Positions 52,398 through 62,365 of a DNA stretch of 64,000 nt are shown one piece after another (position 1 is the stretch's first letter; each line of letters opens with the position of its first letter). This DNA comes from Sphaerolaimus hirsutus (Eukaryota > Nematoda > Chromadorea > Monhysterida > Sphaerolaimidae): NCBI GenBank assembly GCA_964036195.1, contig CAXIWS010000717.1:1-64000 (forward strand). The letters run 5' to 3'. Under the pieces are notes generated by a model that ran no database searches, was not told where the DNA came from, and saw nothing but the letters and a program-made list of their open reading frames with translations. Both the position numbers and the translations under genes were made by a program.

Positions 52398-52450
52398 GTT
52401 CAATGCATCTACACAAACGAGCAGACCACCATACAAACGCCGGGCATCGG
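52398..52450 (+). CDS. Host gene exon J (copy 2)
   Basis: Identical peptide to 26708-26760; one synonymous difference. Followed by the possible 14-base exon at 52580-52593 and an introner-like intron at 52594-52801. Confidence 0.65.
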
Positions 52451-52593
52451 GTAAAATGCCCGACAAATTACCCAGACCTCAGCTTTCATTGATTGTGATT
52501 CATTTGACATGAGTTTTTATTAGCCCGACATGTGGTTGTCGGGCAGCCCGATTTATGTTTGTGTTTTTGATATCTTTAGACACCCTACTCAGG

Positions 52594-52801
52594 GTGCCAG
52601 TCCTGTAAAGTGTCAAGTCAAATGTCATGTAAAATGTAAAATGTCATGGAAAATGTCATACAAATTTGTCAATTGTCATGAAAAGTGTTTTATCACTCAA
52701 TTTAACAAAAACATTTTTCTTTTTTTCTCTTTAGATTGACATTTTACATAACATTTTATACATTTTACATTGCACTTTACAGAGTGTGGGACTACATCCA
52801 G
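52594..52801 (+). mobile_element. Third introner-like intron (copy 2)
   Basis: Orthologue of 26904-27106; GTGCCAGTCCTGTAAAGTG to CAGAGTGTGGGACTACATCCAG. Confidence 0.55.
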
Positions 52802-52844
52802 GTTTGCTTTGTTTTGTCGGGCACATTTGCCCAACAACGTTGTT

Positions 52845-53143
52845 CACAGCAAAAAATGGGTTAGTGAAGTGTGCGGAAGTGCGCTCTGTGAAGGCACTTC
52901 CACGCACTTCCACACACTTCACAAAGTTTTTGTTGAAGTGTCTTCCACTCACTTCACCTAGCTTCACGAAGATCGAAATTTGTAAAGTGCACTTCACGAA
53001 CTTTTGCAGCATACTTTGCATGGTTTGTGAAGTGCCGTGAAGCATCTGGGATGTAGTGAAGTGTCTTCACACCGACATTGCGCGTCTGCGTGAAGACACT
53101 TCAGGACACTTCACCACGCATCACACACCCATTTTTTGCTGTG
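52845..53143. mobile_element. CACAGCAAAAAATGGG foldback element (copy 2)
   Basis: Orthologue of 27150-27448; same ends and GTGAAGTG-rich body. Confidence 0.7.
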
Positions 53144-53458
53144 GTTGGGCTAATGGATTCTCTATTCTGATTGAACCTTTCTTTGTACGCAATATTTTGT
53201 AATTTTGTACACAAAAAAATATTTTGTTCACGGGTCAAATGCACCCCAGTGTGGCGTGTGCAATATCAGTTGGATGTAATATTTATCTGAGTTTTTTTGC
53301 AATAGTTTTATAAAACTGTTTTTAAGTTGGAATTACAGCTAGTTAAATTGTGTAATTGATCACATGTTACGTAAATTGATCATTCTACATGTGTCTATGT
53401 GCAGAATAAATTGTAAATGTGTAAATTGTAATTGCGTGATTACAGCTAAATCGTGTTG

Positions 53459-53596
53459 TGTCGGATTATGTGGATTAAGTTTATTAGAAGTTGTTTCCCA
53501 AATTTATGTTATTTAAATGTGGTTCGGATGGGTCGAGAGGACCGGATGAATGAATTGCAGCATCAAAATATCTCTTGTTCTACTCGGGCCCCGAAA
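53459..53596 (+). repeat. Gypsy element 5' LTR
   Basis: 138 bases, very short for a gypsy LTR. A TGGTGGACGTGCTGG stretch, the likely primer-binding site, starts three bases after it at 53599. The leader to 53823 contains an open frame in the same phase as Gag, separated from it by one TAG (53821). Confidence 0.8.
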
Positions 53597-53889
53597 AGTG
53601 GTGGACGTGCTGGCCTTCGTTCCCGACGCCCTACCGCGCGCCTAGAGAGTGCAGTCTTCACATGCTGTCATCCGCTGTCAAGTGCTGTCTTCTCGTTTGG
53701 TGGCTGTCGTCGGCAGAACCCTGCATCATGAGCTGCCACTCTGAAAGCTCACTGCCTGCCGAAGAACGCCACACGAGACAGCACCCAATCAACCCGTTGC
53801 CCGAAGCAACGCTTCACGCCTAGGATGCTCGTCGGTTTGAAGATGACCGGTTAGCTCAAGGTACACGCCGACGACCAGGACAGGTTATT

Positions 53890-56800
53890 TTGCCCGTCGC
53901 TCATTACAACTCGCCAGGAACGGCACATTTGTCCCCCTTACATGGACGTGTTTATCGCAATTCGCGGTACCAACCGCACATCACAGTGAGCGAACCAACA
54001 CTACCCAATGGTTCCCTTCAAGAATATCCAATTCATGATGATGCACCATGGCACGTGCGCATGCACCAATTCTGCTCCACGCGTTACGCAAACCCTGTGC
54101 ACATGGCTGAAAAAATTGCTGTAGGACCACATGTGCAAATACCGCAACCAATCATTTTGCCACATGACGCACATGACACAAAACCCGATCACCACAATCA
54201 TTCAAATCTACCCTTAGGAAACACAGATTCAGAGAGAGAATTTTTGGCAGCGTATGCCGACCTGAAACGCCGTTTTTCACACTTGCACCGATTTCAGACC
54301 TCTGTCGAACACACCGCGTTGGCAACAGCGGCAGAAATCACCACGCCACCAACACAGCCACGTTCGCATCACCAGAACCCGTGGCACAATGACCAGCTGG
54401 CCCAGCTGCCCACGATCGTGAATAGAACCACAAACGCGCAGCTGCTACAAAACTGGTTTGTTATCAGGCCACACGTCTTCGATAAAATACCTGCATATTC
54501 CGGTAAAATGGATGCCAAAAGTTTCGGTGAATGGTCTCGCGTGGTAAATATGGCAGCGCTGTCCATACCTGACCGCGCACTATTACAGCACTTTTGGCTA
54601 GAAGTGTTCACGACCAAATTGACAGGTGACGCCCATAAAGTGTTGACTACAATGTTCACGCCAACGGATTTAGCTGACCATGACAAAATCATGAAAGAAT
54701 TGACTTCCGTTTTCAAGACAACTGAAAAAAGTTATACCTATGCAGAGTGGGAACTCGCGTCAATGTTTAAGACAGAAAACATGATGGACTTTTACATTCG
54801 ACTTTTATCAAAAATTCCAACTGAAATGAAAGAATCTGTTGAACATGACCGCAAAATGATAGATAAATTGGTCATGACAAAAATTTGGCATCGCTACGAT
54901 GATTCACGTTTCGATAGATATATGATGGCAAATTTCAAAGCAAAGAGTAAAATCACTCAACAAACTGTGCCGCAAATCGTGCACAGCATTGACGAATATT
55001 TTCGGACAGTCAAACAGAACAAAGTTGACCGGTTCAACGCTGAAAATCGTGCGGCGAATCCAAGCAGGCCGCGAGCGACATTTAAGCAATTTTTATCAGA
55101 AAACAACACCAATCCCTGGTGCCCCCTGCCCAACCACACAGGTCACCGAGTGGCAGACTGCAGGATTACGCAGCGCCAAAAACAAATGACATCATCGTCA
55201 CCATTTCAAGGTAGCACCACTGTTAACCCTTCACAGACCAGTCAGCGCTCTGAAGGCTATGGTCAAGTGAAACGAGTTGGGCCACCACACACGACGAATG
55301 CCGCGCTACCCAAATCAACCTTCGCGACCTACGGACAGACACATGACGAGGCCGCACAGGACGACGCCGACCACAATTCTGAGCATGAAAATGCAGCGCC
55401 TGACGATGAAGAACCACCATGGGAAGTCTATTGCACCGAGTTCAGGCACAGGATTGCTGAAATGTTCGAGAATGATCCAGGTTCGTGCGAGGAATGGAAA
55501 CGTGTATTTTGGGAAAAATTCCATGCCAGCAATGATCGACAAAATGACATCAACCCTAATTCACAGATACGGGCGAGCAGCGTGTCGCCGACTTGTTTAG
55601 CAAGCTGTTCGAGTCGCCTGCTCAGTTTTAGTGAATTTGTGAAGTTCAACCATGATGTTTCTGATGAAGTACCCGTGTTTGGCACCAATACTACTCGCAA
55701 AATACATGCATTTACCTGTGTGGGAGATCGCCAGAGAACGTGTGTGAAAGTAGAAACAACAAACGGCCCTCAAGTGTACGCACGCGTAAATGTCGAAAAT
55801 ATACCGTGCAGCATGTTGCTTGACACCGGGTGCACCAGGACAATAATCCCTATAGCCATTTTGCGGGAAATTGCAGAGAAAAGTGGTCTAGATTTAGAAA
55901 AGTATTTGAAAAAAAGTGACGTCCGGGTGCACATGGTTACGGGCGCCACTGAGCAAGGTGAAATGTGTGAAATTCCGCTCTTCTTTGAACACACCTCACC
56001 AATAGACAACGTGACAAGAAAAGTACTCGCCGTGATTCTGGTGAATATGCTCCCTGCAGCAATGCCAGAAATCCTAGTTGGGACAGACATCATGCCCTAC
56101 CTAAAATTGTCCTGGATAATACCTGTGGCGCTAGATCATGACACTAAAATTTCTCCAACGCCTGACAAAAATGCCAATCAACAATTAAACGAACTCGAGC
56201 AAACTTTTCTGGACAGAATGGCAAAGCGGATACAATTGCACAAAAAAATGTATGTCCCAGCTAGGAGTACAGCACAACTTCCGGTGAATGTGGGCAAAAA
56301 ACCTGGACAAATACCAGCTGCGAAATGGGCACAATGTGCAGCCATCTATTCCAACACACCGATAAGTAACACGAACGGCTTACAACTATATGACACGAAA
56401 ATCGACGTGTCATCATCAAAGGGATACTTGACATTTTTCAACCCCACAGACACGCCAGTTTGCTTACAGGCGAATGAGGAAGTTGCCGAGATGACTTTCG
56501 TTTCACTGGCAAATTGCTTTTCACCTGGTGCTCGTTTTTCGCGTATATTCCAAAATGATGTTTTCCAAAAAACAATAGGCATGCATGCGACAAATTCACA
56601 TGCGCGCCCAGATAACGCACATGCATACCCTGCTGTACATCTGCCAACACCCCCAGACAACCCGCAATTTGAAAATGACAAAATACCAACAACCGCGCAG
56701 GAAAGATTTGATTACATCTGGGACAATTTGCCCGCTACAAACAGAATTGATTTGAATGAAAGTCAACTCAACAGCTTCAAAAAACTACTATTAGAATTTC

Positions 56801-57987
56801 AAGACATTTATTCATGCCACGACTATGACGTCGGGAGGACGCCACTGATTTCACACCAAATCGTCACAGACCCTAAACACCCTCCGATAAAACAGGCGCC
56901 ACGCTATGAAGCGCCTCACAAGCGGGAATTTATTAACAAAACCATCCGCAGTATGTTGAAAGAAGGGATTATAGAACAATCAAATGGCCCATGGGCATCA
57001 CCCATCACAATTGCGCCTAAAGGCACCGATAATTTCCGCTTTTGCGTGGATTTTAAACAGGTGAATTTGATCACAAAAATCGACAGCTACCCACTGCCTA
57101 GGATCGGCGAAATATTGGCTGAATTCTCGGGAAGGAAAATATTTAGCGCTGTAGACATACGACATGGGTATTACAACATCCCTTTGACAGACGAGGACAC
57201 CTGTGAGAAAACGAGTTTTGTCTGCAGCCTCGGGCAGTACAGGTATACGAGAATGCCGTTCGGTACCTGCAACGCTGGCGCCACTTTCATGCGTCTCATG
57301 AACGTAATGCTCATGGATTTGAACGAAGATTTGACGCGCGCATGGGTGCGCGCGTACATCGACGACATTTTATGCTGTAGCGACACCGTGGACGAACATT
57401 TACATCACTTACGACGACTATTTGTTCGGTTACGCTGGGCGAACCTGAAAATGCAACCGGCGAAATGTAATTTCTTCACTTCCACCCTGAAATACCTGGG
57501 ACACCAAATATCAGCAGCTGGCATCTCGCAAGCGCCGTCACGCGTGAATGCGATGCTCGCGCTGCCAAAAGTACACACTAAGCAAGATTTGCGAAAGTTT
57601 TTAGGAAAGTGTGTTTATTACTCACACTTTATACCTAATTACAGCCGTGTCGCAGCACCATTGTATGAAGTTCTCAAAGGAAAAGTGCCAAAACACGGAA
57701 CGACGCCATTCGACTGGACAGAGCCAATGTTAGATGCGTGGGGCACCCTGAAATACTGTCTTGCGACGCCTCCAGTCTTGATACACCCATACCGAGATGG
57801 CCGACCATACATACTTGAAACTGACGCAAGTCAGATCGGTTTAGGGGCTGTCCTGTCACAATATGATGATGAGAAAAAACTACACCCCATTTCATTCATT
57901 TCCAAACGATTGACACACCCGCACAAATCTTTTTCGGCGGCAGAGCTAGAAAGTCTGCATAGCGTGGGCAATAAGGCGCCTGGCTGA
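53890..57987 (+). CDS. Gypsy Gag-protease-RT-RNase H (5' part)
   Basis: The open frame runs from 53824, just after a TAG, and has no ATG before residue 57 of this span (TTG at 53890), so the true start is unclear. Gag capsid-like sequence lies at about 190-400 (FDKIPAYSGKMDAKSFGEWS). There is one unusual zinc-knuckle-like C411-x4-H-x2-H-x4-C424. The protease has LLDTGCT (D645). The RT has VDFKQVN, FSAVDIRHGYYNIPL and YIDD at 1156-1159. RNase H begins with ETDAS (D1312) and SAAELES. The frame then ends in an abnormal tail and stop at 57985 because of a frameshift near 57952-57957; the expected sequence continues in the +1 frame. Order and motifs are those of Ty3/gypsy (Metaviridae). Confidence 0.88.
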   Translation: MPVAHYNSPGTAHLSPLHGRVYRNSRYQPHITVSEPTLPNGSLQEYPIHDDAPWHVRMHQFCSTRYANPVHMAEKIAVGPHVQIPQPIILPHDAHDTKPDHHNHSNLPLGNTDSEREFLAAYADLKRRFSHLHRFQTSVEHTALATAAEITTPPTQPRSHHQNPWHNDQLAQLPTIVNRTTNAQLLQNWFVIRPHVFDKIPAYSGKMDAKSFGEWSRVVNMAALSIPDRALLQHFWLEVFTTKLTGDAHKVLTTMFTPTDLADHDKIMKELTSVFKTTEKSYTYAEWELASMFKTENMMDFYIRLLSKIPTEMKESVEHDRKMIDKLVMTKIWHRYDDSRFDRYMMANFKAKSKITQQTVPQIVHSIDEYFRTVKQNKVDRFNAENRAANPSRPRATFKQFLSENNTNPWCPLPNHTGHRVADCRITQRQKQMTSSSPFQGSTTVNPSQTSQRSEGYGQVKRVGPPHTTNAALPKSTFATYGQTHDEAAQDDADHNSEHENAAPDDEEPPWEVYCTEFRHRIAEMFENDPGSCEEWKRVFWEKFHASNDRQNDINPNSQIRASSVSPTCLASCSSRLLSFSEFVKFNHDVSDEVPVFGTNTTRKIHAFTCVGDRQRTCVKVETTNGPQVYARVNVENIPCSMLLDTGCTRTIIPIAILREIAEKSGLDLEKYLKKSDVRVHMVTGATEQGEMCEIPLFFEHTSPIDNVTRKVLAVILVNMLPAAMPEILVGTDIMPYLKLSWIIPVALDHDTKISPTPDKNANQQLNELEQTFLDRMAKRIQLHKKMYVPARSTAQLPVNVGKKPGQIPAAKWAQCAAIYSNTPISNTNGLQLYDTKIDVSSSKGYLTFFNPTDTPVCLQANEEVAEMTFVSLANCFSPGARFSRIFQNDVFQKTIGMHATNSHARPDNAHAYPAVHLPTPPDNPQFENDKIPTTAQERFDYIWDNLPATNRIDLNESQLNSFKKLLLEFQDIYSCHDYDVGRTPLISHQIVTDPKHPPIKQAPRYEAPHKREFINKTIRSMLKEGIIEQSNGPWASPITIAPKGTDNFRFCVDFKQVNLITKIDSYPLPRIGEILAEFSGRKIFSAVDIRHGYYNIPLTDEDTCEKTSFVCSLGQYRYTRMPFGTCNAGATFMRLMNVMLMDLNEDLTRAWVRAYIDDILCCSDTVDEHLHHLRRLFVRLRWANLKMQPAKCNFFTSTLKYLGHQISAAGISQAPSRVNAMLALPKVHTKQDLRKFLGKCVYYSHFIPNYSRVAAPLYEVLKGKVPKHGTTPFDWTEPMLDAWGTLKYCLATPPVLIHPYRDGRPYILETDASQIGLGAVLSQYDDEKKLHPISFISKRLTHPHKSFSAAELESLHSVGNKAPG

Positions 57988-59461
57988 CTTTGTAGAGGGA
58001 CAACAATTGATTGTGATCACGGACAATAGTGGAATACAACAGGCGCTAAAGACACCATCGCACAGTAAATTGGAACGTTGGTCCCTCTATATAAGTGATA
58101 AAGTGACCAAATTTGTCCACAGGGCCGGAAAATTTAATTGTGTCGCCGACGCGCTGTCAAGAAACCCAATCTCGGAACCCGAATTTGGTGATAATGAGTT
58201 GGAAGTGCCTGTTGACTTGGTGCGCGGGATGGCGCTAAACACCACACGTGGGTTCCATATAACTGGGCCAGTTCATCAAGCGAAATTAATCACGCAACAG
58301 ACAGAATTCGATTGGGCTACGATACAGAGACAGGATCCCGAGCTCAATGACGTCATCCTACAACTTGAAAAAAATCCACAATCGCTGCGCGATGTGATAC
58401 TTGTGGACAACGTTCTCTATTGTAAAACACCAACTCAAGACGAATCTTATTCAATCTGGCCGCCCAGATCGTGGCAACAAGCGTGCCTGGAACATGCCCA
58501 TATGGGCATTTATGCCAGCCATGGGAGTCAGGAGAAAACTTTGGATCTCTTATGCCAGTATTTCGCCTGGCCTGACATGAAAACGCAGATTTTGGACTTT
58601 TGCCAGCAGTGTTCGGAGTGCATGCAACGCAAACCACATGCATTGCGACCCAGTCCCCTGGGACTAACACAAACACCACAGCAACCATTTGATGTCATTC
58701 ACTTAGACACAATGCAGTTCGAATTTAACACATATAAGTCAAAAGTCCTAGTTGCTGTGGATGCTTTCACGCGATATGTCATAGCATTTCCTCTATCTTC
58801 TCTGCGCGCAGAGATTGTTTCCAAGTTGATTTTCAAAAATATTTTCCTGATTTATGGCGCGCCCCGACTAATTATAACGGATCAAGGCACTGAATTTGTC
58901 AATTCAAGCTTTAGAATGTTATGTGAACAATTTGGGGTACGACACTCACCAGTTTTGGCCCACAATCCCTCTGCAAACGGGATGGTCGAGCGAGCTAATG
59001 GGCGCATACGTGATATTTACACCTTTGTCAAAGCTGAACATCCACATACACACTGGAAAGATTTACTCCCACTTGTCATTTTGAAGCTGAACTTAACCAT
59101 GAACAAAAATGTTACTTGCTGCCCGTTTTACCTAGTGTTTGGCCACTTGCCACACTGGAATTTGTTTTTTGTGGTGGCGAAAAGTTCAAACCCGGAAAAC
59201 ATTCGAACGGTGGCACGTTCTCAAAGTGACCGGAATCGTGCCAGATATCAAGCTTATTTTAATAGCAAACCGGACAGACAGATTAACCCCGGCGATCATG
59301 TAATGGTGCGCAACTATACCCCGGACAAAACGATCCCTCGTTTTACAGGACCGTTTCAAGTTGTTGACACAAATGGTCCCAATGTTAGCTACCAAAGTGA
59401 TAACATGCTGACAACAGTGCCTGGACGGTACTGTTGGAAAGTTAAACATTTGTCAGTGTGA
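57956..59461 (+). CDS. Gypsy RNase H (3' part) and integrase
   Basis: Continues the RNase H of the previous ORF in the +1 frame (CIAWAIRRLADFVEG, then the ITDNSG aspartate). It then has an integrase with an HHCC zinc finger (HMGIYASHG ... CQQCSEC), the catalytic triad D (58706), D (58880) and E (58988) with D-x35-E spacing, and a GPF/Y-like end (RFTGPFQVVD). A single-base gain or two-base loss at about 57955 explains the break. Programmed +1 frameshifting inside RNase H would be abnormal, so I read this as a mutation or base-call error. Confidence 0.85.
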   Translation, partial: CIAWAIRRLADFVEGQQLIVITDNSGIQQALKTPSHSKLERWSLYISDKVTKFVHRAGKFNCVADALSRNPISEPEFGDNELEVPVDLVRGMALNTTRGFHITGPVHQAKLITQQTEFDWATIQRQDPELNDVILQLEKNPQSLRDVILVDNVLYCKTPTQDESYSIWPPRSWQQACLEHAHMGIYASHGSQEKTLDLLCQYFAWPDMKTQILDFCQQCSECMQRKPHALRPSPLGLTQTPQQPFDVIHLDTMQFEFNTYKSKVLVAVDAFTRYVIAFPLSSLRAEIVSKLIFKNIFLIYGAPRLIITDQGTEFVNSSFRMLCEQFGVRHSPVLAHNPSANGMVERANGRIRDIYTFVKAEHPHTHWKDLLPLVILKLNLTMNKNVTCCPFYLVFGHLPHWNLFFVVAKSSNPENIRTVARSQSDRNRARYQAYFNSKPDRQINPGDHVMVRNYTPDKTIPRFTGPFQVVDTNGPNVSYQSDNMLTTVPGRYCWKVKHLSV

Positions 59462-59640
59462 ATTGTTGCGCGTTGTTTTGTCGCTTTGTTATAAATTATT
59501 TTGTCGCCAACGATTACTAGTTTCCAATGCATTTGTTTCCATTTTTAAACATTTTAAATGATCCCCATCACGATAAAAACCAGAGAGAACTTTTATCATC
59601 CAATAAAAAAAAGGCAGTCGCAGTCGCCAACAGCAAAATC

Positions 59641-60529
59641 ATGAACGTGTGCGTGGTCGCTACCTTCCTGCTGTTGCTGTTGGGGCCTGTGGAATCGGGC
59701 CGCCGCAAGCATCGAAAAAGCAAGTCCATGTCTCGGACACCCAGCCCACCGCCGCCAGCAACGCCAACATACAAGGAGCCGCCGTGCGAGCCAGATGAGC
59801 AAGCCACACAAGGAACAAGAACGCCGCAATATGACGCAGATGCAACACAACCAGGCAGCTCGGCCCTACAGTCACCAAGCGAAATCGAACGCCAAGACAC
59901 GGCAAACAAACAACTGTACGATCAGATGTGTCAGGTGACAGTTTTTTGCTGCGCTTTTCGAGCTCAAAAACTGAGTTTATTGGTTAAATGTCCCAGGATT
60001 TTGACTCGCTCGGGGACAAGTACCGTCAGTTGCGTCGCGGTTTTCATTCCTTGCAGCAAGAGAATGAGGATCGACACAGGACAGTAGTGGGGTTTCGTGT
60101 AGAGAATGCTCACCTCGGCGAGGCGCTTGTGAGAGTTGAGGCGGAGTCAGCCGCAAAAAATATCACAATCCGCAACCTTACGGAAGCTTTAGAAACATTA
60201 AAAGTGGCACATCAAAGTAGCTCACCCACTGTGACAGTCTCTATACAAACCGAGACTACTTTTTTCCCTCCAGTTTGTTTCTTTGCTCAGGACCTTTTGA
60301 GATCTGCGAGTTTCTTTGAATTTTTTGCGCCCCGTTACAGTCCGGGCCAGTGGATTTAGATGGGGCAAAATTCTATCGCCGCCCCGAACATGGACCCCTA
60401 ATGCGTTTCGATGGGTTGCTTGAAGTCAGCCCAGCTGAATTGCGGCGCCAGCGAGCACAGGCAATTTCACGAGTTTTGCAAATCACGCGCCGCGCACTAC
60501 CAAACAAACCCCCCGCCGCGACATTTTAA
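59641..60529 (+). CDS. Spliced three-exon accessory gene of the gypsy element, about 238 aa
   Basis: Predicted exons 59641-59934, 59997-60230 and 60341-60529. Both introns (62 and 110 bases) start GTGACAGT and end in AG, and both junctions are phase 0. The protein starts with a signal-peptide or membrane-anchor-like MNVCVVATFLLLLLGPVESG. A Pro/Ser/Thr-rich basic stretch follows, then a heptad-rich coiled-coil-like segment (DKYRQLRRGFHSLQQENE), then GPVDLDGAKFYRRPEHGP and a basic helix. I do not recognise it. It sits where envelope or accessory genes of errantivirus-like gypsy elements lie, but it does not look like a known envelope. An upstream in-frame ATG at 59527 is also possible. Confidence 0.5.
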
Positions 60530-60530
60530 G

Positions 60531-60791
60531 GATCGCTCTGACATCGGAGAAACTCCGAGCACCAGTCAGCAACGTGCCCGACCTTCTCTGGTGCAACGTG
60601 TGCCGGCCGTGGATCGTTATCCACGGCGCCACTACAACCGGTGCCGAACGCCCGCCCCGAGCAGCTACCACAACTACAACAGGCAGGGTGGACATCGTCC
60701 ACGTCGCAGGGGAGTCTTCTCACGTATTTCAAAAAACCGTTACCACCACCGCAACACAGACTCCAAACGTTCTCGCTCACGGTCCCGTTGA
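60531..60791 (+). CDS. Alternative 3' exon, basic RS-ending peptide
   Basis: Follows an acceptor-like ATTTTAAG (60530) in phase 0, so it could replace exon 3 of the gene above. Reads DRSDIGETPSTSQQRARPSL, then Arg/His/Tyr-rich sequence ending KRSRSRSR. An RS tail suggests RNA binding or nuclear targeting. Evidence is only the open frame and phase. Confidence 0.35.
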   Translation, partial: DRSDIGETPSTSQQRARPSLVQRVPAVDRYPRRHYNRCRTPAPSSYHNYNRQGGHRPRRRGVFSRISKNRYHHRNTDSKRSRSRSR

Positions 60792-60907
60792 CGCTTTTCG
60801 TTCTTTAAAAAAAAAACAAAAAAAAAACAGAGGGGAATGAAAATTTGATAGAAAATTTGATAATTTGTGAATGCTTAATTTTGTTTGATTTTTCTGGAGA
60901 AGTGTGA

Positions 60908-61045
60908 TGTCGGATTATGTGGATTAAGTTTATTAGAAGTTGTTTCCCAAATTTATGTTATTTAAATGTGGTTCGGATGGGTCGAGAGGACCGGATGAAT
61001 GAATTGCAGCATCAAAATCTCTCTTGTTCTACTCGGGCCCCGAAA
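60908..61045 (+). repeat. Gypsy element 3' LTR
   Basis: 138 bases, one difference from the 5' LTR (A/C near its position 117). A purine-rich ACAGAGGGGAATGAAAA lies at 60828-60844, about 65 bases upstream, farther than a normal polypurine tract. GGAGAAGTGTGA is adjacent. Confidence 0.8.
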
Positions 61046-61229
61046 GTTGCCCAATAACGTAATATTTTTGGCACAGAGTTCACCCAATGTATACGCTGAA
61101 GTCGCTGCAAAAGCGACAATAATTTTACGTTGGATGAAATTTTCGCAAAAAAGATTACCTACGTCATTGGTCAACACGATACGTCTGTAATCACACGTTA
61201 AAATGAAGATTTCCCTTATACTCTGCAAA

Positions 61230-62100
61230 CTGCTTGTTATATGCATTAGTGATGGTAAAATAGGGATGGCGTAAATAGCATGTAAACCGCTTGGACTCTG
61301 GACCCGTATGACATGGATTTCTCCCCGCTTGGCATCTAGACCCGCTTAGCATCTATCCAATGCTAGATGCCAAGCGGACTGTGGCGTAGATGCCAAACGG
61401 GCGGGTAGGGCCAGATGCCAAGCGGGTAAAGGGGGGGTGGTGGTAATGTACAATAGCCCAATATTTTGGAATCCAATATCCACTTGTGTTTGCATGTGCA
61501 CCACACATGCGAAGCAATAGGGAAAAACGAAATTAGTCGCATTCTGTGTGCAAATCTATTATTTATAAATATACTCGGTGGACATCACACTGTGTATGGA
61601 AACTTACCATAACCCATTTGAATAATGAACCAAAAATCATGCAGTTTTTCATCATAATATTTCGCTTCTACAATGGAATAAGTAATTAGGAAATTTATCA
61701 CAAGATTTTATTCATTAAATAATGGTAGGATTCTGCGCATACTTTGTGGTCCATCCAGTATACCATAAACTCAATAGTAAGACACATGTAAGTATCAATT
61801 AAATTGCCGAATCCACATATAAAACGGTGGCCTTTCTAAATAGTAGCATGGTAGTATCGTCATAAAATTGGCTGCTGGGGGGGGGGGGGACCTGGAATGG
61901 GGGAGGTTCAGCTCGATTGGCATGTACACTCACATAGCATCGAGACCGCGTGGCATGTGCTGGCATGTATCCCGCTTGGCATATATGGCACAATAGATGC
62001 CACGCGGGTCTAGATGCCAAGCGGGGCGAAATCCATGTCATCCGGGTCCAGATGCCAAGCAGGTTTGGATGCTGAGATGAGGCGCAGACCCATATAACGG
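61230..62100. repeat. Foldback region with GATGCCAAGCGGG motif
   Basis: Motif AGATGCCAAGCGGGT and its complement CCCGCTTGGCATCT occur many times at both sides (61275-61435 and 61925-62075) around a centre with a MITE-like inverted repeat (61565-61765). Related in style to 30950-31345. No gene. Confidence 0.6.
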
Positions 62101-62104
62101 GTCA

Positions 62105-62365
62105 ACACTTAGGGTGTCAACAAATGTTTTTTACGGAAAACGGAAATGGAAACGGAAAATTTTTTTGCACTTGCCGGAAAATGGAACTGGAAAAATATTT
62201 GCACTTGCCGGAAAACGGAACGGAAAACGGAATAAGTTGGCATGCGGAAAGCGGAAAACGGAAAGAATTTTGCTTGCAGAAAAGCGGAAACGGAAAGAAC
62301 CGCGGTCCTGGTACATGGTTGGGCAGAAAGTCGGGACTGGGGCGGTCCCGGTCCCGGTCCTGACT
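62105..62365. repeat. Truncated GGAAAACGG and GGGACC satellite elements
   Basis: Begins TTAGGGTGTCAACA like the hAT-like ends at 21331 and 31432, continues with GGAAAACGGAA repeats to about 62300, then a short GGTCCCGGTCCCGG patch. The right ends are missing. Confidence 0.6.

Larger units (their letters stand above)
53459..61045 (+). mobile_element. Ty3/gypsy-type LTR retroelement with 138-bp LTRs
   Basis: Flanked by the 4-bp duplication GTTG (53455-53458 and 61046-61049). Copy 1 has the unoccupied site near 27760. LTRs (53459-53596 and 60908-61045) start TGTCGG and end CCCCGAAA, so the 3' end does not follow the TG...CA rule. They differ at one position in my alignment. Order: Gag, protease, RT, RNase H, integrase, then a 1.4-kb region with a spliced gene. 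A frameshift in RNase H probably makes it non-autonomous. Confidence 0.9.
40475..61225. other. Copy 2 of the duplicated locus
   Basis: Collinear with positions before 1 and up to 27930 but without the BEL element, the four hAT-like insertions at 1619, 16897, 18839 and 20782, and the MITE at 26141. It has its own insertions at 43726, 44721, 46455, 50914 and 53459. Stretches 40896-41666, 41929-42225 and 45254-46446 are shared AT-rich sequence with no gene. Confidence 0.85.

Noticed and set aside
59568-59909. Minus-strand 113-codon ORF opposite the gypsy accessory gene
   Set aside because: Cys/Gly-rich antisense shadow of the Pro/Ser-rich coding exon, with no independent support.
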